The position numbers and the translations under genes were made by a program. This document shows, one piece after another, positions 56,101 through 62,100 of a stretch of DNA of 64,000 nt (the stretch's first letter is position 1; each line of letters opens with the position of its first letter). This DNA comes from Branchiostoma floridae (lineage: Eukaryota > Chordata > Leptocardii > Amphioxiformes > Branchiostomatidae). The stretch is from contig NC_049997.1 of assembly GCF_000003815.2 (NCBI RefSeq), positions 9,598,167 to 9,662,166 on the forward strand, read 5' to 3'. Below the pieces are notes generated by a model. The model did no database searches and was not told where the DNA came from. It saw only the letters and a list, made by a program, of their open reading frames with translations.

Positions 56101-59100
56101 AGATTTCGGAACATAGAGATTTCGGAGCATAGAGATTTCGGAACATAGACATGTAACCGTGCATTGTTAACGTAAATCTTATCTTAGGGAAGGAGACTTA
56201 TCAAGCCAGCAGACACCATGGATTACCCAGGCTTCTGCAGGAAGTGATAAGAAAAGATACCAATTACCTCACAATAAGCTCCCTAGTAACTAGCGATCTG
56301 GGGTTTTACTTTATCTCCAAGAAGATCCTACAGTGGCATAAGATAGTATCAACGCTGGCCAAGGAGTATAGCCAGCCAAAGGGAGTCAAACGGTGGGTTT
56401 GATACTATATAATGCCACTGTGGATTTGCTTGGAGATTAGGTTTTCCTATCTTTTTCTTTGTGGGAAAGTGTACTAAGCGTTAGTCTGAAGTGAATACTC
56501 CACAGTCCCCTATCAGCTTCCTATTGAACTGCAGCGTCTGTTCCCACTGAAATACACCTGCATGGCGGCTTCCACACAGAAAGCAGTTCCAACCAAGCAC
56601 ACCGGGTCATCACACCCTACTCTTTGAAGTGTGTTGGATTCTTTAATGCTGCATCAATAGCTTCTCTTATTTGTAACACAAGACTACAGCACAGTTGTAA
56701 TTGCGAAGAGGAGAGAAGAGACTCGGAAGCTGTATTACGCAGTGGCGGCGGCACCGTGGGGGCAGTGGGGGCGGTCGCCCCCACAAAAAATAGGTCGTGG
56801 GGGCGGCGCCCCCACGATAAAATAAGCTGAAATATACAAAATCCAGCTGAAAACCCTGTGTATATTTTCACTAATGGAAATCATCATATCCCGCTAGTCT
56901 ACTTGCAAAAGTTTACTCTGAAAATGCAACAAATGACGTTTCAGAGGGTCCAGATTTAAAGATTTCAAAGGACCTTCCTTGCGAGAACTCGCGTCTTCGG
57001 CACTGGACGTGGTGGGAAAATGTTGCCGGAGCGTCGTCCTCCACGATCCTTTATACTATTAGAAGTTTCATTATCAAACTTAGCTTTGTTTGCAAGCTAA
57101 ATGTTCCCTTCAAATGCAGTAAATGTCATTTAAAGTGTTCTGATTTCAAAATTTCTCCAGAGCTCCCTTGCGACGCGTCGACGGCTTGCGTCTTCGGGGC
57201 TCGCAACGAGGTAGTGTAAAAATGTTGGGGCGTGGATCGTCACCCTCAAAAATGGTTTTCTTAACTAGAAGTGTCATTCAATTCAGCTTAGTCTGTCAGC
57301 AAAATGTGTCCATCAAAATGCAGGAAATGGTGTTTCAGAGAGTCTAGATTTCAAAATTTCCCAGAAACTACCTTGCAACGGCTCGTGCCTTCGCCGCTCG
57401 AAATGGTGAAAATATGTTGGGGGCGTCGGCCTCAATAACTAAAGCTAAAACTATGTGTATTTTTGATAGAAATGCCATTGAAGATAGCTTATTCTGGCAG
57501 CCAAATTTGCCTCTCAAAATGCAGGAAATAGCGTTTCAGAGGGTTTAGATTTGAAAATTTTCCGGGGGTGCATGCCCCCGGACCCCCCTAGAAGGGTCAC
57601 GCCTCCGGCGCGACGCCTCGGCCCTTCGGCCCTCGATTTAGTGATATTGTATATTACCAAATTTCGCCCCCACAACTAAAAAATGGTGCCGCCGCCTCTG
57701 TTACGGCTGGATACCAGGCTACAGCACAGTAAAATCCTTTGGGGAAAATGATGACTTTAAGAAGTCAAAGAGGAAGATTTACACAAAATTTCTCTTGTAA
57801 TTGCCAATCTCGTTGGATGTTATGAAATTGAAGTTGATCATGAGTTGATCAAGTTGAAGATGAGTTGATCAATTGAAAATTTGAGTAAAATCCAATTTCC
57901 TATTAATTGCATTGGATTTATCCGAGTTATAGCTTGCAAAGCAACACCTTTGATATGGTGCCTTGAAACTTGGAAAATGACCTTTGACAGATTGAAAGTG
58001 ACTGGGGTTAAATGTAGCTTTTCGATTTGTTACAGCTGCTAGGACTATCATGACTCATTCCACCACAAGCATTTTTGCACAGTGACTCTCCCAGACATAT
58101 TACAGTATGTCTGCAGCCCCCTTTCATGTCTGCGATTTTTTTTTATATTCCTCTAGAGACTTGATGAACACATCAACAGTATTTCCATGCCAATCAGAAA
58201 CACATGGGTAAAATCCTGCCAGTGTCTGCAAAAGAAATTTCAATTTACCGTAAATGTGGTTGGAGGAAAAAGGAGGTTATCCAAGGCTTTAGAATTATCC
58301 AAGGCTTTAGAATTTTATATTTGTGGTTGAAACAATTCTCTAGTACAGTAGTAATACTTGTGTGTCATAAACTTGGATTGATGAGGTCACTGCACAAACC
58401 ACTGCGACTGTTTGAAGATTTCCAACATGTCAAGAATTTGACCAGATCACCCCAATTGCCACAAAAATTCAACTGATCATTTCCAAGCATATACATTTGT
58501 ATGTGTACATGCTTGAAACTGCAATGCAGAGGAACCTTAATCATTTTGATATCCTACTTTCTGATATGAAATCAATTTCAAACGCACCACAGGGAAAGGT
58601 GAGAGGTCATGTAACAAGACCTCTATTCCAGTTTGAAGTGAACTTGTATTACCCATGATCCTAAGGGGTTTTGACAGAAAACATGTTACCCATTAAAAGT
58701 TGTGACTAAGGCCATTGGAATTATCTAATCAAGTCTCTATACTGATGGAAAACATTCGGTCAAGAGCTTCTTGGAAAAAAACTTTGCAAAACAACTACAT
58801 TGAAACTGTTGATATTATCTTTAAAAACTAAACTTAAGTACATTTATTGGGCTTGGCATCTTACTTTTTGATAAGAACTTTGGCCATATTAATTTGATTT
58901 CCTGTTGCACAAAGATACCTGTCATTTTGTAAAACAAAAGTATCACTTTTAATATGCAAGTTTTCAGGTTTTGGTTCAACTTCCTTTGCTCAGGAATTCT
59001 ATTGAGCCAGACTGGTGACCATTTTCAATGGGCCAGATTTGGTGTATTTTATCGGCACCACTTCTACCAACCACTAGAAGGTTGTCTTTTTTCGTCAGCA

Positions 59101-62100
59101 CCATCATTTCATCAGCCCAAGATGATGATGATCTTTTCAGCCCCCTTTGGATAACGTTAGTTCACCTTTATCCGTAGAGTAACCTATATCCGTTGTATAT
59201 AGAATTACGGTATTGGGGGATCGTTAAGTCAATAGAAGGTAGTTTCACATTACAATGTCTTGAAAATGTAAACATTTGAAACCCACGTCATTGACCTAAA
59301 ATCTCTAAATACTCAGTTTTTTTAAAACAACGAATTTAGGTTTCCCACGGATTAAGGTGAACTAGTGTTACATAGGTGGGCAACAATCCCAATGAGCTCC
59401 CGATGGCATGGTTACCAGGCTAGCAGGACTTACTTGTTCAGTACTAGTAAGGACTAACCTTTCCTCCCTTCCATACAGAACGGGTCGCTGACGGCGTTCC
59501 CCTCGTAGTCGATACACGCGACCTCCCGTGTTCTCAGTCCGCTGTCACAGCTGCCGATGGAGCTCTGCTTGGGTCTGGCTGACAATGGGATCTACAGGAA
59601 ACAGTAGAAATTTTGAAGATTAGTAATACAGTAGAAGCCAGTTAATTGCACAGCGTATTAACGCACACTTCTGTTAACTGCACGGAATCCCCAAATCCCA
59701 AACTGGTGCGGTCCAGATGGATAACTTCGCATTATTGCACCAGCCAGATAATTGCACGAAATTCACTGGCAAATAGGCAGTGCAATTAAGCGGCTTTTAC
59801 TGTACATCCACTTTTGTCAGATTGACTACAAAATTAGTCTCCAACTGCAAGATTTTATTTTGCTGATAATTTCTTTTTATAAGGTTGCTAGGTAACATTG
59901 ATCGTGGTATGGTATTTACACATCAACATTGACCTATTGGATGCTTCGTTATACACCTCCCATTCTACACATATGATTCATTTTATAATGCTGATATAGA
60001 TTGGATAAAACAGGATTGCCATCAGGACTGAAAAAATACTGTTTGCATAAAAAGATCCAAAATTCTCCTACTACTTGAAGACCAACCAAACAAGCGTCAG
60101 CAGAAAATGATTTATGTGGCGTCAGAGAAGAACAATGGAAAACCCAAGCTGACTCAGGTCTGTTATGATATCAGACCATCCTGTTTACAAACAAAGCCAA
60201 GGTCAGCTGACTGTTATTCTTTCCTTCAAGGTCAAGTATCCTCAGACAATACTCAGTTTATGAAAACTGATTGTTGCTTGTTGGTGTTTTATTTGCTGAC
60301 TTCAGCACTATCAAACCGTGTCCAATCGTAGGTTGACCCTCTTGGCATGCTGCAACACTTGAGTTAGGAAAATATGTGTCTAATTTTAGATTATGACATC
60401 TGTCTCCAGCTGTTTCAGGGTGGTTTGGTTCAAGAATACGTCAAAATACTTAGGTATGTCTGGAAACTTTTGCAACTTTTTTACAGACCATGAAAAATTG
60501 AAGATAATCAATTATATTCAACTATTATTGAAGAGAGACAATGTCCAGAGCAGTATAATATAGATTACTGCCTTTATTATTCTACCTTTGAAAATATTGC
60601 TTCTTCAGTTAGATTAACATGTAACGTTACCCAATGAAGGCCCTGGGAGTCTGGATCTGACAAGAAAAGTAACTAACTTGTGAAGGAACCTTAGGTTCCT
60701 TCATAAGACAGTTTTTTTTTTTCTTCCATTTGCAAATTCTTGAGTATCAAGCTACTGCAAAACAACATTAACATCTCTCTGAACTCTCAAAGCCACAATT
60801 TCAAAGATTTTGCAATGCTGACTGCATAACGACATTCTGTGTGTCCTAACATAAGTCAACACCCCTAAGCAAAAGTTGCGCCTGGTTGCTGTCGATAAAC
60901 AACACCCTCTTATACAAGCTACCCCAACACGACCTTGTGACTTAGCCGGGTTTAAACAGCACACTAAAAGTTGACCTAAGGCTTAAAGACTAAGAAGGAA
61001 TGTGCCACGACATCCTTGGAGGATCTAAGTACTTAGTGAGCATCTTAGAGACACTCAAGACAACTCTTACTTTCATATTCCTCCATGAATCAAGATTCTC
61101 CTAGCAAACTATATGGTACTTAACGTTAAAGTTTTTCTCTACTCTCTCACAGTTTAAGTGATTTCCCTGCGATGTTGACCTCCCCACACTTGCAATTTGT
61201 TATGGTTGGTCCCTAAACATAACATTGAAACAGAGCCTTCCAGGGATGAAACTTGACATTCTGGGAGGGCCCCCGAGAATTGCTGGGGATTTCTGGTTTT
61301 TGTTAATGTCCATCTGTTAGTAAGTTGTTGCTTAGGGACAAGGAAAACAATGTTCGGGTATGTCCAGCATTGAATATTTGCTGTAAAGAAAAAAGAATGA
61401 AGGGTATATATACATTTCCATTCTATTGTCACTGTGCCACAGAATTATTTCAACATACTGTTAATACAAAACATTGCAAAAACCTCCTTTACCCTTTCGT
61501 GTTGAAGAGATCATGTCAAAAACGCTGACATTAAACCACTGCAAACATCTCCCCTTTTACACATTACTTACTTACTTACTTGGGCCCTTTGTTCCGGTCA
61601 GAACATAGGCCACCGATGATGGTCCTCCATTGTACCCTCCTCTGGGCTTTCTTCCTCAGGTCCCTTTGTGGAGACCCTTCCTTGCCCATGACGGGTTTTT
61701 GGATTCTTATCATCGGTGCTTCTGTAACTGGTGGCTGTTTTACAGGTAGGGTAGTTGACCCTACGCCAACCCATTTTAACCTCTTGGGTGACCTTTTACA
61801 CATTACAGTACATTTATTTTGTGAGTCTTAACATTTCTCTGCATCGGCAGAATACAGTGGACAACTACGAACATTTCTCTACATATTTCAGGGGGCAAAT
61901 GCTCGTTTGTCGTAAATACGGAAAAACCGAGAGACATTTCATATTTCAGGCCATTGAATGTCACAAAAACACTGATAATGTTATACTCTGAGTGACACCC
62001 ACCATCTACTTGGAGACAAGCGGGCCTCCTCAGACAGAAGACAGCTGCCAATAAAGGCAAGTTCAGGGAATAACCCCTACTGGGGATGACATTATAGGTC

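Larger units (their letters stand above)
54192..59458. other. THSD7-like intron 2
   Basis: 5.3 kb, rich in elements: a TACTGTAAATGCA MITE (54313), the 982 bp element (55177-56158), a small MITE (56312-56439), a nested element (56695-57718) and a MITE (59152-59374). No exon seen. Confidence 0.65.
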
